47,482 nt of DNA from Ruminiclostridium sp. (GTDB lineage Bacteria; Bacillota; Clostridia; Oscillospirales; Ruminococcaceae), in the NCBI GenBank assembly GCA_017935365.1, contig JAGBHT010000004.1:1-47482 (forward strand), given 5' to 3'. Numbering within the stretch: the first letter of the stretch is position 1; each line of letters opens with the position of its first letter. Shown piece by piece: positions 1 through 6,841 of this stretch. The notes below the pieces were generated by a model. It was given only the letters and a program-made list of their open reading frames with translations. It did no database searches and was not told where the DNA came from. The position numbers and the translations under genes were made by a program.

Positions 1-69
1 GAATATTAGTATTGAAGGAAACAAACGTAAAAAACAATGCCCTGTAATCACGATTGACGGCGAAATTAT

Positions 70-99
70 GGGGACTCCTTCGGGAGTCCCCGATTTTTC
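70..99 (+). terminator. UUCG-tetraloop terminator hairpin, copy 1
   Basis: The arms GGGGACTCC (70-78) and GGAGTCCCC (83-91) are perfectly complementary around a TTCG tetraloop. GATTTTTCTG and a further T run follow. This fits a Rho-independent terminator for a plus-strand gene left of the window. A near copy lies 48 bases downstream. Confidence 0.6.
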
Positions 100-117
100 T
101 GTTTTTGATGACACTAC

Positions 118-147
118 GGGGATTCCTTCGGGAGTCCCCGACTTTTT
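118..147 (+). terminator. UUCG-tetraloop terminator hairpin, copy 2
   Basis: The arms 118-126 and 131-139 pair around TTCG, with one G-U wobble, and are followed by GACTTTTTA. It repeats the hairpin at 70-91 almost exactly, so the two form a tandem pair: a backup terminator or a dispersed palindromic repeat. Confidence 0.55.
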
Positions 148-299
148 ACATATATCAGGGAATAATTCTTTGGATTTACCTGCGGAAATCCGCAATAATC
201 CGTTGTTTGCCAAGAAAGCATCCCTATTACTCCACCTGCACAGGCAGCTATCGCTGACAAGAAGTAATTAAAGTACAGATACGGATAACGTATGATACA

Positions 300-329
300 C
301 CGCCCTGCCCGAAAGGTCAGGGCGGTTTT
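300..329 (+). terminator. Terminator hairpin before the flavodoxin gene
   Basis: CCGCCCTG (300-307) pairs with CAGGGCGG (318-325). Two further C-G pairs lie inside around a GAAA loop, separated by one mismatch, and TTTT follows. It lies 29 bases after the open frame that stops at 271 and just before the Shine-Dalgarno site of the next gene, so it isolates that gene from upstream transcription. Confidence 0.65.
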
Positions 330-362
330 GCGTATCCGGAAAATCAGAAAGGACAAAAGTAT

Positions 363-887
363 ATGAAAATAGCAATAGTAAACGGCAGTGCACGAAAAGG
401 CAACACAAACACAGCGATAAATGCGCTTGTAAGCGGTATGGCAGGAAAGCACGAAGTTGATATAATAGAAGCCGACAAGCTGAATATCAGCGGATGTAAG
501 GGCTGTGGCGTCTGTCAGTGCCACAAGGGCTGTGTGGCTAAAGACGATACAAACGCAACGGTTGACAGACTTGTAAATGCGGATATGATCGTATTTGCAA
601 CACCGGTATACTGGTGGGGAATGACTGCTCAGCTAAAACTTGTAATAGACAAGTGCTACTGCAAAGGTATGCAGTTGAAGGGCAAGAAAGCAGGTCTTAT
701 CACTATCGGCGGCGCTCCGACCGACAATGTACAGTATGAACTTATAAGCAAGCAGTTTGAGTGCATGGCGGATTATCTCGGCTGGGATGTTATGTTTGAT
801 GTGGCGTTCAGCGCTAACGGAACAGGTGATCTTGCAGGTAATACCGAAGCGTTAAGCAAGCTTGAAAATGCAGGAAAGTCCCTTTAA
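363..887 (+). CDS. Flavodoxin-family NAD(P)H-dependent (FMN) reductase
   Basis: This 174-residue protein belongs to the NADPH-dependent FMN reductase / iron-sulfur flavoprotein group. The N-terminal beta strand is followed by the phosphate-binding loop SARKGNTNT (about residues 9-17), which holds the FMN phosphate. A cysteine cluster at C45, C48, C51, C53 and C57 sits where related iron-sulfur flavoproteins carry a CxxC-type motif. PVYWWGM (81-87) is the usual second flavin-contact segment. It should be cytoplasmic and transfer electrons from NAD(P)H through FMN to an unknown acceptor. AGAAAGGAC before the ATG supports the start. Terminators on both sides (300-329 and 904-942) make it a single-gene unit. 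The substrate cannot be told from sequence, and whether the cysteines bind a cluster is uncertain. Confidence 0.85.
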   Translation: MKIAIVNGSARKGNTNTAINALVSGMAGKHEVDIIEADKLNISGCKGCGVCQCHKGCVAKDDTNATVDRLVNADMIVFATPVYWWGMTAQLKLVIDKCYCKGMQLKGKKAGLITIGGAPTDNVQYELISKQFECMADYLGWDVMFDVAFSANGTGDLAGNTEALSKLENAGKSL

Positions 888-903
888 AATGATATTTTTT
901 CTC

Positions 904-942
904 TTTCAGCCGCCTTTTTCGGGGCGGCTGAAAAATTTTTTT
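904..942 (+). terminator. Terminator after the flavodoxin-like gene
   Basis: The arms 904-914 and 923-933 form an 11-bp stem (core CAGCCGCC / GGCGGCTG) followed by a run of seven T. It ends the single-gene unit at 363-887 just before the ECF-type promoter at 963. Confidence 0.85.
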
Positions 943-962
943 AAAAAAATGTCGATTTTATT

Positions 963-987
963 GCAAGGTTTTTGCTTTTAAAACGTT
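963..987 (+). promoter_or_regulatory. ECF-type promoter upstream of the sigma factor gene
   Basis: A GCAAG -35 element (963-967) and a CGTT -10 element (984-987) are separated by exactly 16 bases, the geometry usual for ECF sigma promoters. A 26-base block covering the -35 and most of the spacer (954-979) is identical to 2418-2443, ahead of the secreted protein gene. The likely reading is autoregulation by the ECF factor encoded at 1166. The roughly 170-base leader to that gene is long, and a second promoter lies within it. Confidence 0.7.
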
Positions 988-1085
988 ATTATATATGAGG
1001 GACAAAATATTTCCGCTGTTTTCGTTAAACTATTGCGTTGCCCGCTCTGATATGATCATATTCATACATTTCCCTAAGTTTGATG

Positions 1086-1114
1086 TTGACAATCGTTATA
1101 ACTGCTGATAAAAT
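1086..1114 (+). promoter_or_regulatory. Sigma-A promoter of the ECF sigma operon
   Basis: TTGACA (1086-1091), a 17-base spacer and TAAAAT (1109-1114) match the housekeeping promoter closely. It lies about 50 bases before the sigma gene start, so it would give basal expression next to the autoregulated ECF promoter at 963. Confidence 0.7.
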
Positions 1115-1165
1115 AGATATGATACAAATCATAGTATGATATACGGATTGTTGCTGAGTGGGGTG

Positions 1166-1744
1166 ATGGGATTGCTTTGTGTATATCTTGCAATGGTTGA
1201 CAGCGATGACGAAAAAGAATTCGTTGCCTACCTTTACAAAAATTATAAAGCTTACCTGTTCAGCGTGAGCCTGTCGATTCTTCACAACTATTCTGACGCA
1301 GAAGACGCAATACACGAAACGTTCGTGCGTGTAATCAAGAACCTGCCCAAAATCAAAGACGCAGACCCGGATAAAACCAAAAGCTTTATAACAGTCATAA
1401 TACGCAATCTGTGTTATGACATTGTGAGAAAGAACAATCATCTGTCGTTTGAAAACGATTATGAAACTGACGAGCGTTATTTTTCGGATACTGTCAAAGA
1501 AGCCGAAACCAGACTGGATTTTGAAACGGTTATAAAAAATATCAGTAAACTTTCACCGACACTCAAAAATATATCAACATTATATTTTGTCTTACAATAC
1601 TCAGTAAGTGAAATCTGCGAAATACTCGGTGTCAGCGAGGACGCTGTATATTCTGCTGTTTCACGTTCAAGAAAGATTCTGTCAGAAAAGCAACAGGAAG
1701 GAGATACCAATGACCGACGACATCACAATAGCACAGGCGCTTGA
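1166..1744 (+). CDS. ECF-type RNA polymerase sigma factor
   Basis: This 192-residue protein has the two conserved parts of an ECF sigma-70 factor. Region 2, around residues 42-65, contains DAEDAIHETF and binds the -10 element and core polymerase. Region 4, around 143-170, is a helix-turn-helix (VSEICEILGVSEDAVYSAVS) that reads the -35 element. The start is uncertain. The ATG at 1166 follows GAGTGGGGTG. An ATG at 1136 has no ribosome site, and one at 1193 would remove the leading hydrophobic stretch. The gene overlaps the start of the membrane anti-sigma gene by 35 bases, the usual arrangement for co-translated sigma/anti-sigma pairs. It probably directs transcription from 963-987 and 2427-2451. 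The inducing signal is unknown. Confidence 0.87.
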   Translation: MGLLCVYLAMVDSDDEKEFVAYLYKNYKAYLFSVSLSILHNYSDAEDAIHETFVRVIKNLPKIKDADPDKTKSFITVIIRNLCYDIVRKNNHLSFENDYETDERYFSDTVKEAETRLDFETVIKNISKLSPTLKNISTLYFVLQYSVSEICEILGVSEDAVYSAVSRSRKILSEKQQEGDTNDRRHHNSTGA

Positions 1745-2405
1745 AGCGGAACTTCGTGCCGATATACAAACCTACGACAAACTGCCGCAATATAAAGTTC
1801 CTCGAAGTCTTGACAAGAGAATATCAAAACTTATCAGAAACAGTGACAGAGTTCCAAAAACGAAATGGCAGCATAAGCCTGTTTCGCTCAGGCGCCGCTT
1901 ACTGATAGCCGCCATAATAGTAGCTGTCATGGCAGTGCTCACCGGCGGAATCACGGTTATCACCAGAAATCTTGGATCATTTACTGTAAAGCAGTACGAT
2001 GTTTTCTCTATGCTCACAATAAGTAATATAGAAGACAGTCCGCTTATACTTACAGAAAAATACCGTCTGGTTATGGATGATTCGCAATATACCAAAAAGG
2101 TAATAGACGATTACGAGTTTACCTCTACTATGTTCTATTCCGATAAAGCAAACGGAAAGTATCTATGCTTTTCGCAGTCCGTAAAAGGTATGTATGAGAC
2201 AGTACGGCTGAATACGGAAAACGCAATAACTTATCCCGAAACGGTTAAGATTGATGACAATAGAAATGCCATCTATTTTGAAACCTACAATCATGAAAAA
2301 GTACTCATCTGGGAACTTGATGAGTCAATAATAGAAATCAACGGCTCCGGATTTAGTAAAAATGAACTAATCGAGCTATCAAAATTTGTTAAAAAGATAG
2401 AATAA
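1710..2405 (+). CDS. Membrane anti-sigma factor-like protein with DUF4367-like C-terminus
   Basis: The 231-residue product has a cytoplasmic, charged N-terminal part of about 60 residues and one membrane segment at about 64-86. An extracytoplasmic domain of about 145 residues ends in ELDESIIEINGSGFSKNELI, resembling DUF4367 domains found on ECF-linked anti-sigma proteins. The inferred role is to hold the ECF factor at the membrane and release it on an envelope signal. The N-terminal part shows no HxxxCxxC zinc motif, so it is not a ZAS-type anti-sigma. The ATG at 1710 is fixed by a strong AGGAAGGAG site inside the sigma gene. Longer upstream frame sequence belongs to the overlapping sigma gene and is not used. 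Confidence 0.75.
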   Translation: MTDDITIAQALEAELRADIQTYDKLPQYKVPRSLDKRISKLIRNSDRVPKTKWQHKPVSLRRRLLIAAIIVAVMAVLTGGITVITRNLGSFTVKQYDVFSMLTISNIEDSPLILTEKYRLVMDDSQYTKKVIDDYEFTSTMFYSDKANGKYLCFSQSVKGMYETVRLNTENAITYPETVKIDDNRNAIYFETYNHEKVLIWELDESIIEINGSGFSKNELIELSKFVKKIE

Positions 2406-2426
2406 TAAAAATTTTCTGATTTTATT

Positions 2427-2451
2427 GCAAGGTTTTTGCTTTTCATACGTT
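2427..2451 (+). promoter_or_regulatory. ECF-type promoter of the secreted protein gene
   Basis: GCAAG (2427-2431), a 16-base spacer and CGTT (2448-2451). The 26 bases at 2418-2443 are identical to those at the promoter in front of the sigma gene, and the ACGTT and TTAT steps just downstream also match. This conservation in non-coding DNA points to one shared sigma factor reading both sites. Confidence 0.75.
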
Positions 2452-2503
2452 CTTATTATAGAGGGGTAACTCTCTGATATTAAAATTTAAGGAGAAAAAG
2501 CGT

Positions 2504-2914
2504 ATGAAAAAGTTATTATCCGTACTTCTGGTTGTGTGCATTATGATGGGTATCTGCGTCACAGCATCGGCTGATGCTACAGATACTTATGATCTGAGTA
2601 ATGCATCAAAAACAAGTTACCTGACAATTGCATCAAACAAAGCTACCTGTACCAGCAGATTTGTCAGCACAGACTCTTCGATCCAGGACATCACTATTGT
2701 CGCAACTCTTGAAAAGTTCTCATTCTTATGGTTCTGGGATTCATTAAGAGAATGGAACATGACTTACTATGATACTTCATCTGGAACTCTTGTCAATGAA
2801 ATGAAAAATCTTACAAGCGGTACATACAGACTTAAGTCGGTATTTACCGTTAAGTACAAAAACGGTACTAAAGAAAGCGTTACAGTATACAGTTCCGAAA
2901 AGAAAATAGCATAA
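2504..2914 (+). CDS. Small secreted protein, predicted ECF-regulon target
   Basis: This 136-residue protein starts with a clear Sec signal peptide: MKK, a hydrophobic core, then a likely signal peptidase I site after ASA near residue 24. The mature part of about 112 residues is rich in Ser, Thr and Tyr, with a central aromatic stretch (FSFLWFWDSLREW). It alternates hydrophobic and polar residues, suggesting a beta-rich fold. There is no LPXTG motif, lipobox or membrane segment after the signal, so it should be released or loosely wall-associated. I do not recognise the family. The Shine-Dalgarno site AAGGAG lies before the ATG. It has its own ECF-type promoter and a strong terminator, so it is probably the direct output of the sigma/anti-sigma pair upstream. 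Its activity is unknown. Confidence 0.8.
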   Translation: MKKLLSVLLVVCIMMGICVTASADATDTYDLSNASKTSYLTIASNKATCTSRFVSTDSSIQDITIVATLEKFSFLWFWDSLREWNMTYYDTSSGTLVNEMKNLTSGTYRLKSVFTVKYKNGTKESVTVYSSEKKIA

Positions 2915-2928
2915 GTAAACACAAGCAT

Positions 2929-2968
2929 AAAACAGCGCACAGCGGACATTCCGCTGTGCGCTGTTTTT
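2929..2968. terminator. Bidirectional terminator between convergent genes
   Basis: A stem of about 17 bp (2929-2945 with 2951-2967; core ACAGCGCACAGCGG) has a five-base loop, A residues on the left and T residues on the right, so it can end transcription from both sides. Its right arm touches the stop codon of the minus-strand dehydratase gene. Confidence 0.9.
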
Positions 2969-3935
2969 ATATGTTGTTGTTCCACCATTTGCGGTTTTCT
3001 TTATACCAATCTACAGTCTGACGTATTCCGTCATCAAAAGCGACCGTAGGTTTCCAGCCAAGCTCATTGCGGATCTTTGAACTGTCTATACAATATCGTC
3101 TGTCATGACCTTTCCTGTCGGCGGTAAACCTTATAAGCGAGCTGTCCTTTCCGAGGATTGAAAGGATCAGCTTTACGATATCAATATTGCTCATATCTTC
3201 CCCGCCGCTGATATTGTATATTTCACCGCTTTTACCGTGATGTATTATCATATCGACCGCACTGCAATGATCCGCGACATACAGCCAGTTTCTTATGTTG
3301 CTTCCGTCACCGTAGACAGGCAAGGGCAAACCGCCAAGTGCTTTTACCGTCATAAGCGGTATCAGCTTTTCGGTATGCTGATACGGGCCGTAATTATTAG
3401 TACAGCGCGATACAGTCACGGGCAGTCCGTAAGTGCGGTGATATGCCAGCACCAGAAGATCAGCCGCGGCTTTTGAGGCAGAGTAAGGATTTGAAGGACA
3501 CAGCGGCGCATTTTCGGTGCAACAGCCTTTATCAGCCGCTGTATCACCGTAAACCTCATCGGTAGATATCTGATGAAAATGCGGCGTATTATGTTTAATA
3601 CATACATCTGCCAGCACCTGAGTGCCGATTGTGTTTGTATATGTAAATAACGCCGGCGAAATTATGGAGCGGTCTACATGGCTCTCAGCAGCAAAATTTA
3701 CAACCGTATCGGGCTTTTCTTCGCAAAACACCTTGTCTACCGCTGCAGTATCGGTGATATCCGCTTTGACAAATCTGAACATTGGCGAATCCGTTATAGG
3801 TTTAAGTGTATTGATGTTTCCCGCATAGGTAAGACTGTCGAGGCAAACAATGCGGTAATCGGGGTATTTTTTCATCATATAGAATATAAAATTGCTTCCG
3901 ATAAAGCCCGCTCCGCCTGTAACAAGTATCGTCAT
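2967..3935 (-). CDS. rfbB: dTDP-glucose 4,6-dehydratase
   Basis: This 322-residue extended short-chain dehydrogenase converts dTDP-glucose to dTDP-4-keto-6-deoxyglucose, the second step towards dTDP-rhamnose. It shows the NAD-binding GGAGFIGS loop (about 7-14), the catalytic Thr-Asp-Glu in STDEVYGD (125-127) and the YSASK tyrosine/lysine pair (Y151, K155). The Asp-Glu pair separates this enzyme from simple epimerases. I chose the ATG at 3935, which has AAAGGCGG at proper spacing. A GTG at 3953 would place that ribosome site inside the gene. No rfbA, rfbC or rfbD lies nearby, so it works with genes elsewhere. It has its own promoter and is separated from glf by a terminator. Confidence 0.93.
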   Translation of the reverse strand: MTILVTGGAGFIGSNFIFYMMKKYPDYRIVCLDSLTYAGNINTLKPITDSPMFRFVKADITDTAAVDKVFCEEKPDTVVNFAAESHVDRSIISPALFTYTNTIGTQVLADVCIKHNTPHFHQISTDEVYGDTAADKGCCTENAPLCPSNPYSASKAAADLLVLAYHRTYGLPVTVSRCTNNYGPYQHTEKLIPLMTVKALGGLPLPVYGDGSNIRNWLYVADHCSAVDMIIHHGKSGEIYNISGGEDMSNIDIVKLILSILGKDSSLIRFTADRKGHDRRYCIDSSKIRNELGWKPTVAFDDGIRQTVDWYKENRKWWNNNI

Positions 3936-3969
3936 TTCAGTTCCGCCTTTCACAAATTATGTTAAAAAC

Positions 3970-3998
3970 AGTATAACACATTATCACACCTATGACAA
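3970..3998 (-). promoter_or_regulatory. Sigma-A promoter of rfbB
   Basis: Read on the minus strand: TTGTCA (3993-3998), 17-base spacer, TATACT (3970-3975). It lies about 35 bases before the ATG of rfbB and just after the glf terminator, so rfbB is transcribed on its own. Confidence 0.7.
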
Positions 3999-3999
3999 T

Positions 4000-4036
4000 A
4001 AAAAATTGCGGCAGTCGCCCGTGAGGAACTGCCGCA
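4000..4036 (-). terminator. Terminator after glf
   Basis: On the minus strand TGCGGCAGT / ACTGCCGCA (4028-4036 with 4007-4015) form a 9-bp stem with a 12-base loop, followed by AATTTTTTATTG. It ends the glf transcript before the rfbB promoter. Confidence 0.85.
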
Positions 4037-4043
4037 TTCTGAT

Positions 4044-5150
4044 TTATTCGCCGAATTCGTTTTTAACACTGTCAAGCGCCGCTATTATAACCTTATCCAT
4101 ATCATAATACTTGTACTGCCCCAGCCTGCCGCCGAAGATAACGTCCTTGCGTGTATCCGCAAGCGCCTTATACTTCTCATACAGTGCGTTGTTCTTGTCG
4201 TTGTTTACAGGGTAGTACGGCTCAACGCCCGGCTTCCACTCTGCAGAATATTCACGGCTGATGACCGTCTTTTCCTGCTTGCCGAACTCAAAGTGTTTAT
4301 GCTCGATTATTCTCGTATACGGCACTTCCCTGTCGGTATAGTTTACTACCGCATTACCCTGATAATTATCCTCGTCAAGAATCTCGGTTTCAAAACGGAC
4401 AGAACGGTATTCAAGCGAACCGTATTCAAATCCGAAGAACTCATCGATCTGACCCGTATAGACAGTCTTGTCGGCTATATCGGGATTTTCATTTATGAAC
4501 TCGAAATAATCTGTATCCGTCTTTACATCAGAGCCTGCGAGCATCTTTTCGATTATCTGAGTATATCCGCCAATCGGGATTCCCTGATAGCGATCATTGA
4601 AATAGTTATTGTCATAGATAAATCTGAGCGGCAGGCGCTTGATTATAAATGACGGCAGTTCTGTGCAGGGTCTGCCCCACTGCTTTTCGGTATAACCCTT
4701 GATGAGCTTTTCATAAACATCTGTTCCGACAAGCTTCAGCGCCTGTTCCTCAAGGTTTTTCGGTTCTGTTATACCGAGATCTTCGATCTGCTTTGCAATT
4801 ATCGCCTTAGCCTCGGCGGGAGTTTTAATACCCCACATCCTGCTGAATGTGTTCATATTGAACGGCAGGTTATAAAGCTCGTCCTTATATGACGCAACGG
4901 GAGAGTTGATATAGTTGTTGAACTCTGCAAACTGATTTACATATTCCCATATTGCCTTATCGGAAGTATGGAAGATATGTGCGCCGTATTTATGGACATT
5001 TATATCTTCAACCTTTTCGGTGTAGATATTGCCTGCAATGTGATTACGCTTGTCGATAACAAGGCACTTCTTGCCTCTCTTGTTTGCTTCGTATGCAAAG
5101 ACTGAACCGAACAGTCCCGCACCGACTATAAGATAATCGTAATGTGACAT
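4044..5150 (-). CDS. glf: UDP-galactopyranose mutase
   Basis: This 368-residue FAD enzyme interconverts UDP-galactopyranose and UDP-galactofuranose, the donor for galactofuranose in surface polysaccharides. The N-terminal FAD loop is VGAGLFGSVFA (about 10-20). HIAGNIYTE, then VHKYGAHIFHTSD, and the C-terminal FGGRLGQYKYYDMDKVI segment are hallmark blocks of bacterial Glf. Length agrees with the family (about 370). AAGGAG precedes the ATG. It is cytoplasmic and transcribed alone from 5220-5248. With rfbB next door it points to a deoxysugar- and galactofuranose-containing surface glycan, although no glycosyltransferase is present here. Confidence 0.95.
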   Translation of the reverse strand: MSHYDYLIVGAGLFGSVFAYEANKRGKKCLVIDKRNHIAGNIYTEKVEDINVHKYGAHIFHTSDKAIWEYVNQFAEFNNYINSPVASYKDELYNLPFNMNTFSRMWGIKTPAEAKAIIAKQIEDLGITEPKNLEEQALKLVGTDVYEKLIKGYTEKQWGRPCTELPSFIIKRLPLRFIYDNNYFNDRYQGIPIGGYTQIIEKMLAGSDVKTDTDYFEFINENPDIADKTVYTGQIDEFFGFEYGSLEYRSVRFETEILDEDNYQGNAVVNYTDREVPYTRIIEHKHFEFGKQEKTVISREYSAEWKPGVEPYYPVNNDKNNALYEKYKALADTRKDVIFGGRLGQYKYYDMDKVIIAALDSVKNEFGE

Positions 5151-5219
5151 ACTAACTCCTTATCATTAAAATTGAAATCCGATATTATCCGACTTATTTT
5201 CGTATGAATCTATGCAAGT

Positions 5220-5248
5220 ATTATACCATATTATCCCCTTATTGACAA
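5220..5248 (-). promoter_or_regulatory. Sigma-A promoter of glf
   Basis: Minus strand: TTGTCA (5243-5248), 17-base spacer, perfect TATAAT (5220-5225). The start point falls about 65 bases before the glf ATG. Confidence 0.8.
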
Positions 5249-5317
5249 CATTAAAAGCGCTGTCTTTTCAACAATGTCTGTCTGCCGCTCAGATAACCGC
5301 TTTTTTTGGCTGTGCTA

Positions 5318-5346
5318 TTGATTTTTGCTTTTTACTGTGGTAAAAT
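5318..5346 (+). promoter_or_regulatory. Possible sigma-A promoter of lysC
   Basis: TTGATT (5318-5323), 17 bases, TAAAAT (5341-5346), about 85 bases before the aspartate kinase ATG. The region is AT-rich and offers overlapping -10 choices (TATTAT nearby). The 280-base gap to glf is too plain in structure for a lysine riboswitch, and I see none. Confidence 0.5.
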
Positions 5347-5432
5347 ATTATAGAATATAGTCCCATACTATAAAATCCGTAAAAATCAACATAAAAGGGA
5401 CATAAACGGTATACAAGAAAGGAAATTAAAAA

Positions 5433-6752
5433 ATGAGTAAGGTAGTCAAGTTCGGCGGCAGTTCACTCGCCGATGCAAATCAGTTCCGCAAGGTAGCTGA
5501 CATAATCAGAAGCGACAAGGAGCGCAGATATGTAGTTCCCAGCGCACCCGGCAAGCGTTACAAAGACGATATCAAGGTAACGGATATGCTCTATGCGTGC
5601 TATGACGCAGTAGCAAACGAGGGTAAGAACGCATACAACCAGTTTGCGCCTATCGCAGAACGTTTCAACGGAATTATAAGCGACCTCGGTCTTACTCTTT
5701 CGCTCGATAACGAGTACGAAACAATAATCGAAAACTTCCGCAAGAAAGCCGGCAGAGATTATGCCGCAAGCCGTGGCGAATACTTAAACGGCATCATTCT
5801 CGCAAACTACCTCGGCTATGAATTTATAGACGCCGCTAAGGTAGTGTTCTTCCGTCCCGACGGAAAGTTTGACGATACACTGACAGATACCTGCCTTGCA
5901 TCTGTACTGCACGGCATTTCACACGCAGTAATTCCCGGTTTCTACGGTGCTAACCCCGACGGCACAGTCCGCACATTCTCAAGAGGCGGCTCCGACGTTA
6001 CGGGTTCGATAGTTGCAAAGGCTATCAACGCAGATATCTATGAGAACTGGACAGACGTAAACGGCTTCCTTATCGCAGACCCCAGAATAGTAGACGAACC
6101 CAAGGTTATCGAGTCCATCACATATAAGGAACTGCGTGAGCTGTCATACATGGGCGCATCGGTACTCCACGAAGCCGCAATCTTCCCTGTAAGAAGCGCA
6201 AAGATACCGATAAATATCCGCAACACAAACGATCCTTCTGCAAAGGGTACAATGATAGTTGCAGAGGATAACGAGCCCCCTCAGCACATAATCACAGGTA
6301 TCGCAGGTAAAAAGCACTTCAGCGTTATCTCAATCGAAAAGGACGAGATGAACAGCGAGATCGGCTTCTTACGCAGAATACTGACAGTGCTTGAGGCTAA
6401 CGGTATGTGCTTTGAACATATCCCCACAGGTATCGACACGATGAGCATCATCGTTGACGGTAAGGACGTTGACAAAACTCCCGATATCGTTGAGAAGATA
6501 TGTGAGGTTACAGACCCCAACCATATTGAAATAGAAAATGACTTGGCGCTTATCGCTATCGTTGGCCGTGGTATGAAGTCAAAGAAGGGTACTGCCACAA
6601 GAATATTTGCGGCTTTATCACACGCTGACATCAATATCAAGATGATCGACCAGGGTTCAAGTGAGCTTAATATCATAGTAGGTATCCACGAGGCTGACTT
6701 TGAAAAGGCTATCAAGGTTATTTATGATATGTTCATACTCAGCGAGGGCTAA
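5433..6752 (+). CDS. lysC: Aspartate kinase
   Basis: This 439-residue enzyme phosphorylates aspartate, the first step to lysine, threonine, methionine and diaminopimelate. The kinase domain opens with VVKFGGSSLA (about 4-13), the ATP-binding signature. RTFSRGGSDVTGS near 182-194 contacts nucleotide and aspartate. The last ~150 residues hold two ACT-like domains (GIAGKKHFSVISIEK and LALIAIVGRGMKS) that normally mediate feedback inhibition by end products. It is a monofunctional kinase with no homoserine dehydrogenase fusion. AGAAAGG lies 10 bases before the ATG. The last seven codons and the stop are duplicated directly downstream as a 24-base-period tandem repeat outside the reading frame. 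Confidence 0.95.
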   Translation: MSKVVKFGGSSLADANQFRKVADIIRSDKERRYVVPSAPGKRYKDDIKVTDMLYACYDAVANEGKNAYNQFAPIAERFNGIISDLGLTLSLDNEYETIIENFRKKAGRDYAASRGEYLNGIILANYLGYEFIDAAKVVFFRPDGKFDDTLTDTCLASVLHGISHAVIPGFYGANPDGTVRTFSRGGSDVTGSIVAKAINADIYENWTDVNGFLIADPRIVDEPKVIESITYKELRELSYMGASVLHEAAIFPVRSAKIPINIRNTNDPSAKGTMIVAEDNEPPQHIITGIAGKKHFSVISIEKDEMNSEIGFLRRILTVLEANGMCFEHIPTGIDTMSIIVDGKDVDKTPDIVEKICEVTDPNHIEIENDLALIAIVGRGMKSKKGTATRIFAALSHADINIKMIDQGSSELNIIVGIHEADFEKAIKVIYDMFILSEG

Positions 6753-6784
6753 TAATTCATACTCAGCGAGGGCTAATCGCTGAG
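6732..6784 (+). repeat. Tandem duplication across the lysC stop codon, with hairpin
   Basis: The 22 bases at 6732-6753, covering the last codons and stop of lysC, recur exactly at 6756-6777 with AA between them (period 24). The second copy forms a hairpin with the following bases: CTCAGCGA (6762-6769) and TCGCTGAG (6777-6784) around a seven-base loop. No T run follows, so it is not an ordinary terminator. It looks like a recent slippage duplication. Confidence 0.9.
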
Positions 6785-6841
6785 TAGCAATAGGGCGACA
6801 ATTCAGAGAAATATATATTTTAAAAGGAGAAGTGAGCGGTT

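Larger units (their letters stand above)
1..362. other. Left-edge region without a confident gene
   Basis: The first 362 bases hold no gene I can name. One plus-strand frame is open from the window edge to a stop at 269-271, but it runs straight through two palindromic hairpins, whose translation gives the repeated peptide GVPDF. Another frame is open from the edge only to a stop at 45-47. Either could be the tail of an upstream plus-strand gene. The tandem hairpins at 70-139 and the terminator at 300-329 suggest that transcription from the left ends here. I saw no convincing promoter for the gene at 363. Confidence 0.4.

Noticed and set aside
114..524. Long minus-strand open frame antisense to the flavodoxin gene.
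   Set aside because: It overlaps a well-supported gene, and its translation has no recognisable motif.
995..1108. A 37-codon open frame starting ATG near 995, just after the ECF -10.
   Set aside because: No ribosome site, and the ATG would be almost at the transcript start. Its codon use looks random.
5151..5432. Possible lysine riboswitch ahead of lysC.
   Set aside because: About 280 bases are available, but the region lacks the multi-stem conserved core; it is AT-rich with promoters for both genes.
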